Shown here piece by piece: positions 23,735 to 34,727 of a DNA stretch of 64,000 nucleotides. Each line of letters opens with the position of its first letter. The first letter of the stretch is position 1. A program made the position numbers and the translations under genes. Source of the DNA: Echinometra lucunter (taxonomy: Eukaryota > Echinodermata > Echinoidea > Camarodonta > Echinometridae); assembly GCA_029962745.1 (NCBI GenBank), contig CM057153.1:9926962-9990961 (forward strand). Direction: 5' to 3'. A model generated the notes under the pieces. It saw only the letters and a program-made list of their open reading frames with translations, was not told the origin of the DNA and made no database searches.

Positions 23735-24195
23735 GTTTGCCGCGCCATATCTGAACACACCTTCCTGTATGTCACAACATACAAAAATGTGGAACATAAT
23801 GCGCTTGAAAAGTCAGCTGCTTTTTTGAGGGGGTTTACTGCTGCATATGTGAAAAGGCCTTAAGGTTCCTTGAATTATCAAGATGGAAATCCCTGCATTT
23901 TTTCAGTGTTCACATGTGGCGAGGTAAACCACGCTACTTTAAAGCATGTATGACAATGAACGTAAATAACGCATTAGCACTCAAATAAAGGAGAGTTTTA
24001 CCAAAAGTTGCGCAAACTTTTTTAAGAGTTTGATTGGACCACGGCTTCTTGCTTCCAGGAAGCAAAATATATACCTTTTGCCTCAGTGTTTTGTATTTTT
24101 TTGCCGCCTCGTATCCCATTCACTTGTACGCAAAAAAAAAAAGGAGGGGGGGGGGGTTCTGCCTGGATTTGCCGCGTCATATCAGTACAATCCTT
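23735..24195. mobile_element. MITE related to 44687-45100 and 59724-60067
   Basis: Contains GCCGCGCCATATCTGAACA, GTGGCGAGGTAAACCACGC, a TTGATTGGACCACGGCTTCTTGC-type segment and GCCGCGTCATATCAG near the right end, all shared with the family bounded by AAGGCTTGTTCAGATATGAC. The left duplication copy has only a remnant (about 2267-2300), so the two copies differ by gain or loss of the element. Confidence 0.6.
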
Positions 24196-25497
24196 TAAGC
24201 ATGAAACACTTCATTCCCAACATCACACATTTCATCATATTAAATACATAACAAAAAGACATACTCATTTTGTTTTCTCTAGATTTTGCTCTCACTTTAA
24301 AGCACATAATATATGTACAGAAGATACATCATAAACGAGACACATATTTTCACCAAGAGTGGCAAAAGTTACAACCTGCAGATGGCTCAGGAATCTGTAA
24401 CTGGATCTGCCTTTCTTTGTAAAGAGGTAATTGAAAATGATTGGAGCAAGTCAGGTCTCCACATTAAACTTTACCACAAGGGGTCCAGATTAAAATAGTA
24501 AAGGATTAGATAGCAGGGGGCTCCTGTTTTACATTTCAAGATTCTGACAACAAAGAGTTTAGTTTAGGGACCTAGATTGGTATTGTGAAAATTGTTTTAT
24601 CTTTTATCTAATTTTAATTGTCATAGTTATCAGAAATAGCGTACGCCTTTGGCTCACATCGCACACTTCTGACTTGCGTGCTGGTCCATGGGCGCAATTT
24701 TGTGCAGTTCAAACCAATCACAAGTTCACCTTTAAAACATACTACCGTTATGACAATTAAAAGAGTGAAGATATTAAGATACAACAATTTTCAGAATACT
24801 GGCACTTGACTGGCACTGGACTAGTGTTGGTACTGAGCCCTGCAATGTAATGTTACCAAAGACATGAAAATCAACATGAATATGTTGTTAATTCTGGTCA
24901 AATTCCATTATAACTAAGTCGAGGAAATTTAGAATGAAATATTCCGCTGTCATTACATAAACTGTAGTTTGCAAATCACTTTGAAAATTAGTATGGAACA
25001 TGTCTCTGTATCCTAGTCAAATATCACACTGTTGGAGAGCCTTTCAACACCAAAATATCCCCCAAAATTAATGAAGCCTGCAACACTGTTAAAGGCATCA
25101 AATGATCTTCGGATTGTATTCAGCCACAACATACCACAAGCTATCCATTTCCCTTTCATGAAAATCCATGCAAAGGCTAGGTAGTAACTGACCAAAAGAA
25201 AATGTAACAAGTATTATCAAGTAAAGCACTGGCATATTGTGGTAGGCAAAGAGCTCATCAATGTATAAAGACAACACAAATGTAGATTCTGTACTTTCCA
25301 TACAAGTAAACATTTGGTTAACATATATTGATGACTGTTGAAAAGACTTTCCAGTATCTGCAACCTTGGTCTCAAAATCATATCAATTCCTTCATTAACC
25401 CATTGGCAATATGATCCTGGTGGTTCCTGTATTACAGTTATATGGGAGTGAGAGAATTCGGTAGTCAATGGGATTAGACAACATAATTCAACCTTTC

Positions 25498-25503
25498 TTT
25501 ATT
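25498..25503 (-). terminator. poly(A) signal of MRPL10
   Basis: Minus-strand AATAAA (TTTATT on +) about 190 bases beyond the MRPL10 stop codon. It is retained in the left duplication copy near 3097. Confidence 0.45.
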
Positions 25504-25693
25504 AATTGTCCATCAGTGAAGAGCCATTTGATGGTCCAACACTATTCTGACCTTGACATTTACATCAACTGATCATAAAATCTTGGCTTCATTCAATAAA
25601 GCAACTATGTGCCATCAATTCCTGGTGAACAGTACGTAAAACAGCACTTTAATTTGTAAATAACTAAGCACCACACAACCCGTGAGTCCACCA

Positions 25694-28600
25694 TCATCTA
25701 TCCTCTGCAGTGCCATCAGCTGAATCCCCTCCCTGCTTCGCCAACTGATCAAGGTTCATGGTGAGCTTCTGTTGGTTGGCCTGGAGGAGGGAGTAGGTTC
25801 GACTAAGGGAAGAGCTGAGCAGACCTGCAAATTGTCCCTGTAGCGTCTCTAGTGGAGGTAGTTTAGAGTAATCGTCCATGCCTTTAGGCGACATCAGCTG
25901 ATCCCCTACACGACCACCTGTGTTAAGACAAGAAGATGAAATGAAAATAAGGTGTAAGTCTTTAAGAGAATAAAACTGTATTGAAAACTTTGAAGAACAA
26001 TGGATTGATAAATCAACTTTATAACTACAGCACTGTAATGAATTCAGGTTCTATTCACTATTTCAAGACCTTATAACTGATAAACAAAGAAACATTAACA
26101 GCTGTCAAAATGGATTGGAGTATACAACAGGCTTGTAAAGTTGTAATGTTTGTCAAAAGGGACATATTAAATGAGTTTGAAAAGCACTGCATAGGCCTTA
26201 GCTCTAGCAACCACTTTAAAAAGCACAAATGCAATAATACTCCATACACGCTTTGCCTAAAGGCATAGTGCGCAGGGCTTGGAGTGAACCATCAACCTTC
26301 TACTTGAGAGGCAAGCAGATGAAGCATACTACCCCTTGGCATTCTTACAAGTAAAAAACAGGCAATTTGAAAATGAAAGTCCTTTATCATTCTTTCCTCT
26401 GAATGATCAGACAAAAAAAAACCTGTTCTGCGGTCAGCCGATAATGATAGTAATCCCCCGAGTACAGTATCTGAGAATGCTTAGGCTGCAGTCTACAAGA
26501 AATGCTTGTAATTAGCAAAATCAAATTATCCTAAAAGTGGGTTAAAATCAAATAGGAAAATTGCATTTATTGACACATGCAAGGCAGCCAGTCCTAAGGC
26601 CCATCAGAGACATCAGAGAGATGTACTGTACACTATAAAAATCCAGAATATTAATATTATCGTACACTATACAATCAGTCTGCAATCTGATTTTTGAAAA
26701 AAAATTTCAAAGCAGTTTAGGTTTTAGTCATATGAATACCAAAATCGAAATTCTGGGCCATTGCAAGCATCCTTGTATAAAAAAAAAGGCGAAATCAAAT
26801 ATGAATTGTAGTGACATCATAGGAACCTTTCGATTGTATAGGATTTGAAGCCAGTTTTTACTTGGACAAAAAACGTTTGCAGTGAACTAAAATTTCAATT
26901 TCATATTCCTATCATTATTCCGGACCTCAATAAGGATGATTTCACTTGTTTAAATTTCATATCCAATGGAAAATACAATTTCTTCTATAACTGGGTCGCA
27001 GTCGGATCCTAAAATGTGTGGTGGCCTTAAACCTACCTAAAAGATGAATCTTGGGTATTCTCTTGGTAGTTTTGAGTAGTTCTTTGACAGGTAGACCCTC
27101 GCTGACTGCAATGATACATGGGCCTACGAAGAGAGGTCTCAGATTCTCAAGTTCTGTACCAGTGATTGCCTCGTTCACAATACTGTTGCCATAAACCTGT
27201 ACCATGTAGGATAAAAGATGTACTTGGATTTGATTACCACTTGTTTCATGTTATCATGACACAAAAAATCTAATAACTTAATAGTGAGAGAGAAAAAAAT
27301 CCTGTATCACAATGATTTATATGGATTGTATTGAATTTTATATAGCATTCACATGTTGAAGCAAATTATTGAATCAGGCAAAAGAATGTAGGAGAATAAA
27401 GGAAAAGAAACTTACATCCTCGAAATTTCAACTTTCAACAACCGAGTAAATCATTAATAAATGTAATTTTGAAAATCATTCAGACAGTCATCTAGAAATT
27501 TGATTGTTTTTTATTTCTTGACAGGTAAGTTCCTTCTGTTTGTTGGATTCACATACCTTCAACAAAATGTTGTGTTTCCGCAACCTGCGTTTAATATCGT
27601 TCTGTTCTGCTGCTGACAAACCTTCAGTGTGGAAGACTGCAATCAGTTTACTAGAAGAAAACACCTGTCTGCACATTCTAGCATAGAAATCTCGAACAAG
27701 ATGAGGCTAGACATTGATAAACGTACAGAAAAAAACTTGAATGTATCAACACCTCATTACCCTCCTAACAAATAGCTGAGAAATTGCAACATTATAGACT
27801 TATTCAGTTTTAAAACACTGTAACTTACATAACCATAACTGAAAGGGGGGGGGGGGCAACTTCCAAAATGCGATGAGTCAGGTACATTGCTATGTTAGTG
27901 CCCAAATCAACTATCGTTAGGCATACTTGAAGCCCCCAGTTATGGCTGAAATAGACATAAAAAACAGCACCCAAACTGAACATGTCTATACATAATACAA
28001 AATTTTATAATTACACTCAAGACTTAAAATGTCTATTTCATTGTACATGTACATTTTCAGGCAAAGCAAGAAGTAGAGTCTGAACATTCCCATTTAGATA
28101 TACAGCATGGATCTCTGCAGTACATAAACCCAAGGTTCCAATACCATGCCTACAGGATTTCAGACAAGGAAGAGCCATGTGTGAAATTGCTGCACCATGC
28201 GTGGTGACAAGGGTAAAAAAATATTGGAGTATATATTCCTAACATTAATGATAAATGCCACAGGTTGTTCTGTTTTTTGGCAATGTATTTGTGCTATTAT
28301 GCCATTAGTAGACAACTCCTGCTCACAAAGAAGTATTTTTCATCCTTTCGCTATAGCATATACTGCAGTCACACCTAGCTTTAGGTGTTATTCCTTAACA
28401 CTTCTGAAACTTCCACACTTTGTGCAGAGGGGGAACTGTGTGTGGATTATTTTCTAGTGAGAACCTTACAGTACACATCTGCTATCTGACAAGGCTGCTT
28501 GACTACCTTCATCCTAATCATTCATAAAATTACATCACAACAGACCTCATCCACAAGAGATCATGTTTCTTGTCATGAAGGGAGATGCCCACCTTTTCTG

Positions 28601-28783
28601 TTTCAGGTTCCTGCATACTTTTCCTCATGCTGCACTGCTCAGCAAGAGAACGTGGGTCTGGTCTCTCCTTGCGTTCTGTGACGGCCATCAGCTTGGCACG
28701 CATGATATGCATGGGCTTCTTTTTTCTGGTGTTGACAGACTTCATTGTCCGCAAACACATAGAAGGTGGAGTCCACACACAAG
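25694..28783 (-). CDS. MRPL10: mitochondrial ribosomal protein uL10m (MRPL10), 5' exon unresolved
   Basis: Minus-strand exons 28783-28593, 27706-27557, 27196-27037 and 25917-25694 have AG/GT borders and matching phases and end in TGA. From the first in-frame ATG (28760-28758) they encode 233 residues; the human protein is about 261, the difference being roughly the presequence. Family-typical segments appear in order: AKLMAVTE (about 22-29), LVRDFYARMCRQ, LRKHNILLKV across the exon 2/3 junction, LRPLFVGPCIIAVSE, and DYSKLPPLETLQGQ followed by AGLL in the last exon. uL10 forms the base of the L12 stalk of the large mitoribosomal subunit, which recruits translation factors. The first listed exon begins with a split codon, so a coding or noncoding exon lies upstream. 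A GTAAGT donor near 31028 has the right phase but no in-frame ATG, and lies inside a repeat. Convergent with the STAND gene. Confidence 0.93.
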
Positions 28784-29036
28784 CTGAAAATGATAATATA
28801 AATAAGATGAATGCGACTGTGTATCCTACATGCATCCACCTATATTCAGTTAAATTCATGGCTCTAACTATTCTTGAATTATGGTGATAACCAAAATAAA
28901 AAACCTATTACATGCTAATTGACCTCTTTCATCTTTGACCCAACGACCTCAAAGTTCAATCACTTTGTCTCCTCACAGTTATAGTCATGGATACAAATAG
29001 CTAAAGTATAGTACTACTAACAAAACTAACGTATCT
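28784..29036. other. MRPL10 upstream/first-intron sequence
   Basis: AT-rich, no recognised exon. It includes GACCTC and CTTTGACCC words similar to the repeat at 29640-29962. Confidence 0.5.
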
Positions 29037-29536
29037 CTAAAGACATTGGTTAACATTGCTATGATTTTAAAATATCTCATTTTGTTACTTGAAAATGGGA
29101 TAAACATAAGAGTTATAGTGTAAAAATACCAGTCTGAAAGTTTCAAAGTACAATATCCACGGGAAGTATTTTTAAATATTAGAAATGTGAACCAATGTTT
29201 GAAAAATATACAACAGTCGGTTGCACAGACCAGACGTAAGGAGTGCGCATGCGCACATGGCTCACCGGACCATACTGTGTGTATTGGCGTATCACGCGGA
29301 GGGAGGCAGATCAACGGTCTTTTTTAGTTCAAGCAAAGTGGTCCTCTTTAATAGTTATTGTCTCTCGAGACGAAAACTAATAAAATCATGGTTTGCGTCT
29401 AACTTACAGTTTTTCATTCCGAATTATGGTTGGTTTCAGGGTTTTTGAGTACAAATACAAGTACTCATACACATGTTTCATCTTAGTTTGAGAATGTTTA
29501 AAATCAGCTGCTCACAAAGTTAGCCAATGCCTTTAA
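29037..29536 (+). mobile_element. 500-bp TTAA-ended MITE, copy 1
   Basis: Matches 38081-38579 in the same orientation over the whole length. The ends read AAAGACATTGGTTAAC and GTTAGCCAATGCCTTTAA, an imperfect terminal inverted repeat bounded by TTAA (left side decayed to CTAA here). The interior shares GCGCATGCGC and GGCGTATCACG. Confidence 0.85.
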
Positions 29537-29639
29537 CCCGTTGAATACTAAGCCCAAGATACATCAGCCTGGGGTCCATGGAAAATGTGTGTTACGCTAA
29601 AATCAAATCGTGCTCAGTGGGTTGATTTTATTCATATCA

Positions 29640-29962
29640 ACCACTATTACCTGGCTTCTGTACCCCAAAATCTAATCAGATTTTCTCCCTATGGCAATGC
29701 ATACTAGCACCAAGTTTGAAATTCATATTTCACACAGTTCTTTAGATACCAATGACTAGATACCATGTAAACAAGGCTGAAACCTGAAATTTCGGAATTG
29801 ACCTCTTTGACCTTTGACCTACTTGTATGTAATCAAAAATCTAATCAAACTGTCTTCCTATGTTGATGCATACTAGCAACAATACATGAAATGGTTCTTT
29901 AAAAATTGTGATAACAAGGCTAAAACCTGAAATTTTGGAATTGACCCGTGACCTTTGACCTA
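29640..29962 (+). repeat. diverged tandem repeat containing TGACCTTTGACCT
   Basis: Two units of about 145 bases share AAAATCTAATCA, ATGCATACTAGCA, ACAAGGCT, AAACCTGAAAT and GGAATTGACC. Each ends with TGACCTTTGACCT (29808-29820 and 29949-29961), a direct repeat of the nuclear-receptor half-site spaced by one base. Confidence 0.8.
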
Positions 29963-30213
29963 GGTCTAATGCGTTTGGCAAGTCCTCTGCACGGAGATGC
30001 TATCTTTGTTCAAAATGGAATGCTTATAATACAACCCACCATAGAGTCCCAACTCCAAGCAATAACTGAGAAAAGTGGGGACAAATCGATGGTTTTAACA
30101 TAAGTTTCAAAGATTTTCTTACCGTTTCTTTGCATTTTACCAATGTTATTTGAAATTTCTTGGTAAACAAAGGGTTTGTGAATTCATTTGTATCTGTGTC
30201 ATATGTAATTTCA

Positions 30214-30299
30214 GGAGGGTAGAATCAAAAGACACCAGCAAGACTAGTGGTCAGTATTGACCACTAGTGCTATATTAATAGTGTTGATTCTACCCTCCC
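30214..30299. repeat. short foldback with a central palindrome
   Basis: GGAGGGTAGAATCAA at 30214-30228 is inverted at about 30285-30299. In the loop, ACTAGTGGTCA and TGACCACTAGT (30243-30268) form an 11-bp-arm palindrome with a 4-base spacer. Confidence 0.85.
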
Positions 30300-30660
30300 A
30301 AATTATGGAAACAGGTACCACTTCCGACACTCTATTCAACAAAAAAGTCCTAATAACATTGGCAAAATGCAAATAAAAATTGCTCTGGTGGATTTTTTCA
30401 CGAAATTTCCAATGCAAATCAAAAGGAATTTCATGAAATTCCTGTTGATTTGCACTGGAACTGCTTATCCCCCAAAACCAAAAATGTAAATACATCGATT
30501 TGAAAATCAACTTGAAAAGAACTTTAAATAGAATTGCACGCTGCAAAGCAACCTTGACCACATTAGTGCTGTTTCAGTGATGTCTGGATTCCCCTCCAGA
30601 GATACACCCTTTAATGCACTGTAGGCCTACCATACCAATATCATCCCAATTAAACATTAA

Positions 30661-30830
30661 CTTAGAGGTGTTGTGGCTCAGTCAGTGGATAAGTCTCCAG
30701 ACTTTGAACCACAAGGTCCGGGGTTCGAATCCCTGCAACAGCTCTAATGTCCTTTGGCAAGATATGAATCTACATTTGCCACGTCTTTCGGATGGTGACG
30801 TTAAAGGTAGGTCCCAGACTAAATAATCAT
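30661..30830 (+). mobile_element. tRNA-derived SINE (plus strand)
   Basis: A-box TGGCTCAGTCAGTGG and B-box GGTTCGAATCC are intact. GGTGTTG and CAACAGC pair as an acceptor stem with one mismatch, and CTTTGAA sits at the anticodon-loop position, but the anticodon and D stems do not pair well. The head is followed by TTTGGCAAGATATGAATCT and GGTGACGTTAAAGGTAGGTC, a non-tRNA body. It is best read as a SINE and not a tRNA gene. Confidence 0.7.
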
Positions 30831-30846
30831 ATTTGATTGATGGCAG

Positions 30847-32426
30847 TGTATACAGCCACACGCATGTGTCTTTTACCTTACGGCCACACGCGTGTGGTTG
30901 TATCCACCCGTAGGTCAAAACAGCGTTTTGAATAGCGAAACTAATTGCCGACGCAAACGCGAAATATATTGACTTAGATCTTCTACAATAGAGAAGAAAA
31001 GTTTTGATTTTACTTACCAGCAATGTTCCTGAGGCTCTCAATTTTCCCCTTTCTGCTTCATATCTGATGAATGAACTGAAAATGGTGAATTTTAAGAAGA
31101 AAACCGATGCTTATCAAACTCGTAGGTCGACAGCTTTCCGTCGAGTAACCAATAGAAAAGCATGCTTTGTAGTTTGGGTACAGAATTGTCACTTTTGTAG
31201 GACGAGGTCAATTCATTGACCGTGTACACAGGATGAGTGGTTGTATCCACAGCATCTACATGAGGATACAGCCACACTCGTCTGAATTCCCACTTGTACT
31301 CTGTGCCACGACAGCTATCGCTAGTGTATGCACTGTACAAGCGATGTGTATTCATGCGATGGTATGTGTTGCGACTAGCAAAACTTTGATCGTCACGAAG
31401 GTTTTATCTCTCGATTTCACTTATTGTACAAACAATATTTTCACTTCATTCTCACCTGATCAGCAAGCATGTGACAATATAGACCTAGTAACAATATTGT
31501 TTGTATGTCAGTGAATTTCAAGAGATAAAACCTTTGTGACGATCCAAGTTTGGGGGTTTTGCAACACCAACGCATGAATGTATGGCAGAGTGACCTAACT
31601 TCGCGCAGGTCCAAACTTCGCGCACAGGGCCATATCTCAAAAACTAGAAAAGATTGTGAAAAACTGGTAGCACCAACGGAAAGAGCACCCTAAATTTACC
31701 TTGTTATTTACTTTCCTTTTGAAATGAGAGAAGGAATTTTGAAATTATGAACGAAAAATCGGCAAATTTGGCTGCGTTTTGCGTTCGTTCTGACAAAAAC
31801 AGGACTTGTCGACAAGGGTCTAGAATTCCTCTTTTCGAGAGAATATCTCATCAAAATTGTAAGTAAAATGTGGTATCAAATTATTCAGAGGCATTTTGTC
31901 TTCCTAGTAATGCAATTATTTTACCTTTTATGGATCTCTATTTTGTACTAATCACTTGAAAATTGGCGTGCGCGAAGTTAGGTCTCGTTATTTTTGTAAC
32001 ACTTTTCCAGGTCCAGAGCGGTGCGATACGACATCGAATTTTGCGATCGCGATATCTCGGGAATTCGTCGTAAATAACATGTTCTTCTTGCGCCCATTTG
32101 AAATCTAAAACTTTGCTTTGCCTTTGGTGTCATTTAAATCAGAATAATTTTTGGTAAAAATTGAGAAATTATGGATCAAAAATTGCCTTCATTAAAAAAT
32201 TAAAATGTGCGCGAACTACATGTATGGTCACCCCATCATACATGTACTAAGTTACACATCTTTTTTTCAGCACACTAGATCTAGCGATAGCTGTCATGGC
32301 TGTCGCGGCGCATACTTGTAAGTGGGAATTAAGGGGTGTGGCTGTATGATCCTCATGTTGATGCTGTGGATACAACCACACCCGTGTGGCCGTAAGATAA
32401 AGACACACGCGTGTGGCTGTATACAC
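30847..32426. mobile_element. inverted-repeat element with GTGTATACAGCCACACGC ends
   Basis: GTGTATACAGCCACACGC at 30847 is inverted as GCGTGTGGCTGTATACAC ending at 32426. A second inverted pair lies inside (31215-31340 against about 32270-32390, sharing AGCTATCGCTAG and GGATACA segments), and a third (GATCGTCACGAAGGTTTTATC at about 31389 against 31525-31548). The arms are rich in CACACGCGTGTGG palindromes. Confidence 0.7.
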
Positions 32427-33206
32427 TTGATTGCTACACGTCTGTAAAAAAAACCCAATTCAACAACAACATTACATCAAATGAAACGTGTGGGACCGAA
32501 TTACCAAATACCAGAAAGTTTTATTCCAATAGAGTGCATTTGAAATAATATTATACAGATCTTTCCATTCAAAACTCTCACATAAGTCTTAAAATTAAAA
32601 TATATTCTATTATTGGTCAAAAATATCCATGAAATGTGCAATTATCAACAGTTTGCTTCTCCCTTACCTCTCCATGATTTCCACAAGAAAGTCGCCATTT
32701 TGCCTTTTCAGATATTTTTTTTTAAATAAAATAAAAAGGCAACATATGGCTATTAAAGCCTTATTAGCTGAGAAAAAATAATGAAATACATTTCTGTTCA
32801 AATGAAGAATTGAAAAAATAATAGAACTATTCTCAAGAAAATCTTCAGTTAAACAATAAAAAAAATATTCTGTTTTTATTTGACCAAAAATCATAGCTGA
32901 GCTAAATTTGCATGAGTTATGCGACAACCAATTGGTGAGTTCTGACTAAATTTCGTTTTTATAGACATTATACCTCACGAACTAGTTAAAAAAAAACCAT
33001 TGGAGCGTTATTTCGTATCATTAAAGTTGTTTATGTATTATATCTTTGCTTTTAATTCAATTTTTATGTGAGAATTTTGCGCTAAGAAATGATGTCCCGA
33101 CATTGTTCATCGAGAATCCCAATCTGAGGTGCGCTGTGCGCTGACGCGGGGAAAGATGCCCCATGTCTGTCGGGCTGGAAATCTCGCAACACCGTGGACC
33201 ACATGA

Positions 33207-33680
33207 TGGGGGGACCGGTGACAACCCACTTCACCGAAGGCCCGCGAGGCCGATAATACTAATAGCTAACTGTAATCTATAATATCACACCACTCTAACT
33301 AATTCCTGTGCCAGAAGGAAGTTTACTTTAAGAAGTATGAAAGAGCAGCATGGCCTCCGCCCTCCGGAAACGAGGACTAAACATGCTAAACTTAAAGGAG
33401 ACATAGGGTCTAGGGCTGCGTTTCACAAAACCGTCATAAGTCTAAAAAGACTCTAACTTTTGGTCTAAGTTCATAGACATCCCATTGAAACGCGTGTTAA
33501 TTCTACAACACACGTTTCAATGGGATGTCCAAGAAGTTAGACTTATGACGGTTTCGTGAAACGCAGCCCTGATCTACTCTAACGGCGATAGCGCATTATT
33601 TGTGATGAAGGAAAATACAATACGAGAAAAGTCGGCCTCGTGGGCCTTCGGTCAAGTGGGTGGACCCCGGGTGGACCATA
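33207..33680. mobile_element. inverted-repeat element nested in the 2.75 kb palindrome
   Basis: CACTTCACCGAAGGCCCGCG followed by AGGCCGAT (33228-33255) is matched inverted by GTCGGCCTCGTGGGCC then TTCGGTCAAGTGGGTGG (33631-33663). It contains the smaller foldback 33413-33569. Confidence 0.7.
33413..33569. mobile_element. 157-bp foldback MITE
   Basis: GGGCTGCGTTTCACAAAACC at the left and GGTTTCGTGAAACGCAGCCC at the right are inverted. The arms continue through CGTCATAAGTCTAA and CATCCCATTGAAACG, so nearly the whole unit folds back. Confidence 0.88.
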
Positions 33681-34367
33681 GTTCGCGCCCATTTTAATTT
33701 TTTAATGAAGGCAATTTTTATTCCATAATTTCTCAATTTTTACCAAAAATTATTCTGATTTAAATGACACTAGTACTAAATGACACCAAAGGCAAAGCAA
33801 AGTTTTAGATTTCAAATGGGTGCAAGAAGAACATTTATTTTCAAAGAATTCCTGAGATATCGCGATCGCAAAATTTGTTGTTGTATCGCACCGCTCTGGA
33901 CCTGGAAAAGTGTTACAAAAATAACGAGACCTAACTTCGCGCACGCCAGTTTTCAAGTGATTATTACAAAATAGAGATCCATAAAAGGTAAGATAATTGC
34001 ATTACCAGGAAGGCAAAATGCCACTGAATAATTTGATACCACATTTTACTTAACAATTTTGATGACATCGTCCCTCGAAAAGAGGAATTCTACTTCTAGA
34101 CCCTTGACGACAAGTCCAGTTTTTGTCAGAACGAACACAAAACGCTGCCAAATTTGCTGAGTTTTCATTCATAATTTCAAAATTCCTTCTCTTATTTCAA
34201 AAGGAAAGTAACTTCCAAGGTAATTTTTTGGTGCTCTTTACCTTGGTGCTACTAATTTTTCACAATCTTTTCTAGTTTTTGAGATATGTCCCTGTGCGCG
34301 AAGTTTGGACCTGCGCGAAGTTAGGTCACTCTGCCATACTACTACTAGTACTAGGTTGAACCGTGTA

Positions 34368-34727
34368 AAGGTGCTTTCACACATGATGCAACAGTGTGGT
34401 AACACACTGTGGCGCCACACTGTTTTGTCTTCACACATGATGGGACTTTGTGTCACCACATATGCTAAGGAATGCGCATTAACGCGTCAACTCTCAATAA
34501 GAGAGCATATTGTCAAAACTTGCGCAAGCAATCTCATGGCAACAATTTTTGCGCTTACTTTTTAGAAATTTGATTGGTACGTATTTTTTTGTATCTAGGC
34601 AGCAAACAAAAGTGTGTCCTGCCTCGGCGACATTTTTTTGTCGCCCTATACCCCATAGGCTTGTACACAAAAAAGTGTGGTGACACAGCGTGTTACCACA
34701 CTGTCACATCATGTGTGAAAGCACCTT
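34368..34727. mobile_element. 360-bp MITE (AAGGTGCTTTCACACATGAT ends), copy 1
   Basis: The ends AAGGTGCTTTCACACATGAT and ATGATGTGTGAAAGCACCTT are inverted, continuing through GTGTGGTAACACACTG. A second copy at 55089-55449 is about 95% similar over its whole length. TA flanks both ends of the second copy, suggesting a TA target duplication. Confidence 0.9.

Larger units (their letters stand above)
21673..26301 (+). repeat. segmental duplication, right copy (intact parent arrangement)
   Basis: Direct-orientation partner of 204-5455. It spans the STAND 3' region, the MRPL10 3' flank, the complete last MRPL10 exon and about 380 bases of the adjoining MRPL10 intron. It lacks the poly-G insertion and keeps MRPL10 in frame, so it represents the ancestral organisation of the MRPL10 end. 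Confidence 0.9.
31582..34338. repeat. 2.75 kb inverted repeat with about 650-base arms
   Basis: The left arm (31582-32235) starts TATGGCAGAGTGACCTAACT. The right arm (about 33685-34338) is its reverse complement, ending GGTCACTCTGCCATA. Both carry TTCGCGCAGGTCCAAACTTC and CTAGAAAAGATTGTGAAAAA. The left arm lies inside the 30847-32426 element. The central part (32236-33684) is AT-rich and holds further inverted elements. Confidence 0.85.

Noticed and set aside
30661..30740. Possible functional tRNA gene
   Set aside because: Promoter boxes and acceptor stem look good, but the anticodon and D stems fail to pair and a SINE body follows.
31028..31041. GTAAGT donor as end of the MRPL10 first coding exon
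   Set aside because: Phase fits, but the frame has an upstream TGA and no ATG, and the site lies within an inverted-repeat element; left unassigned.
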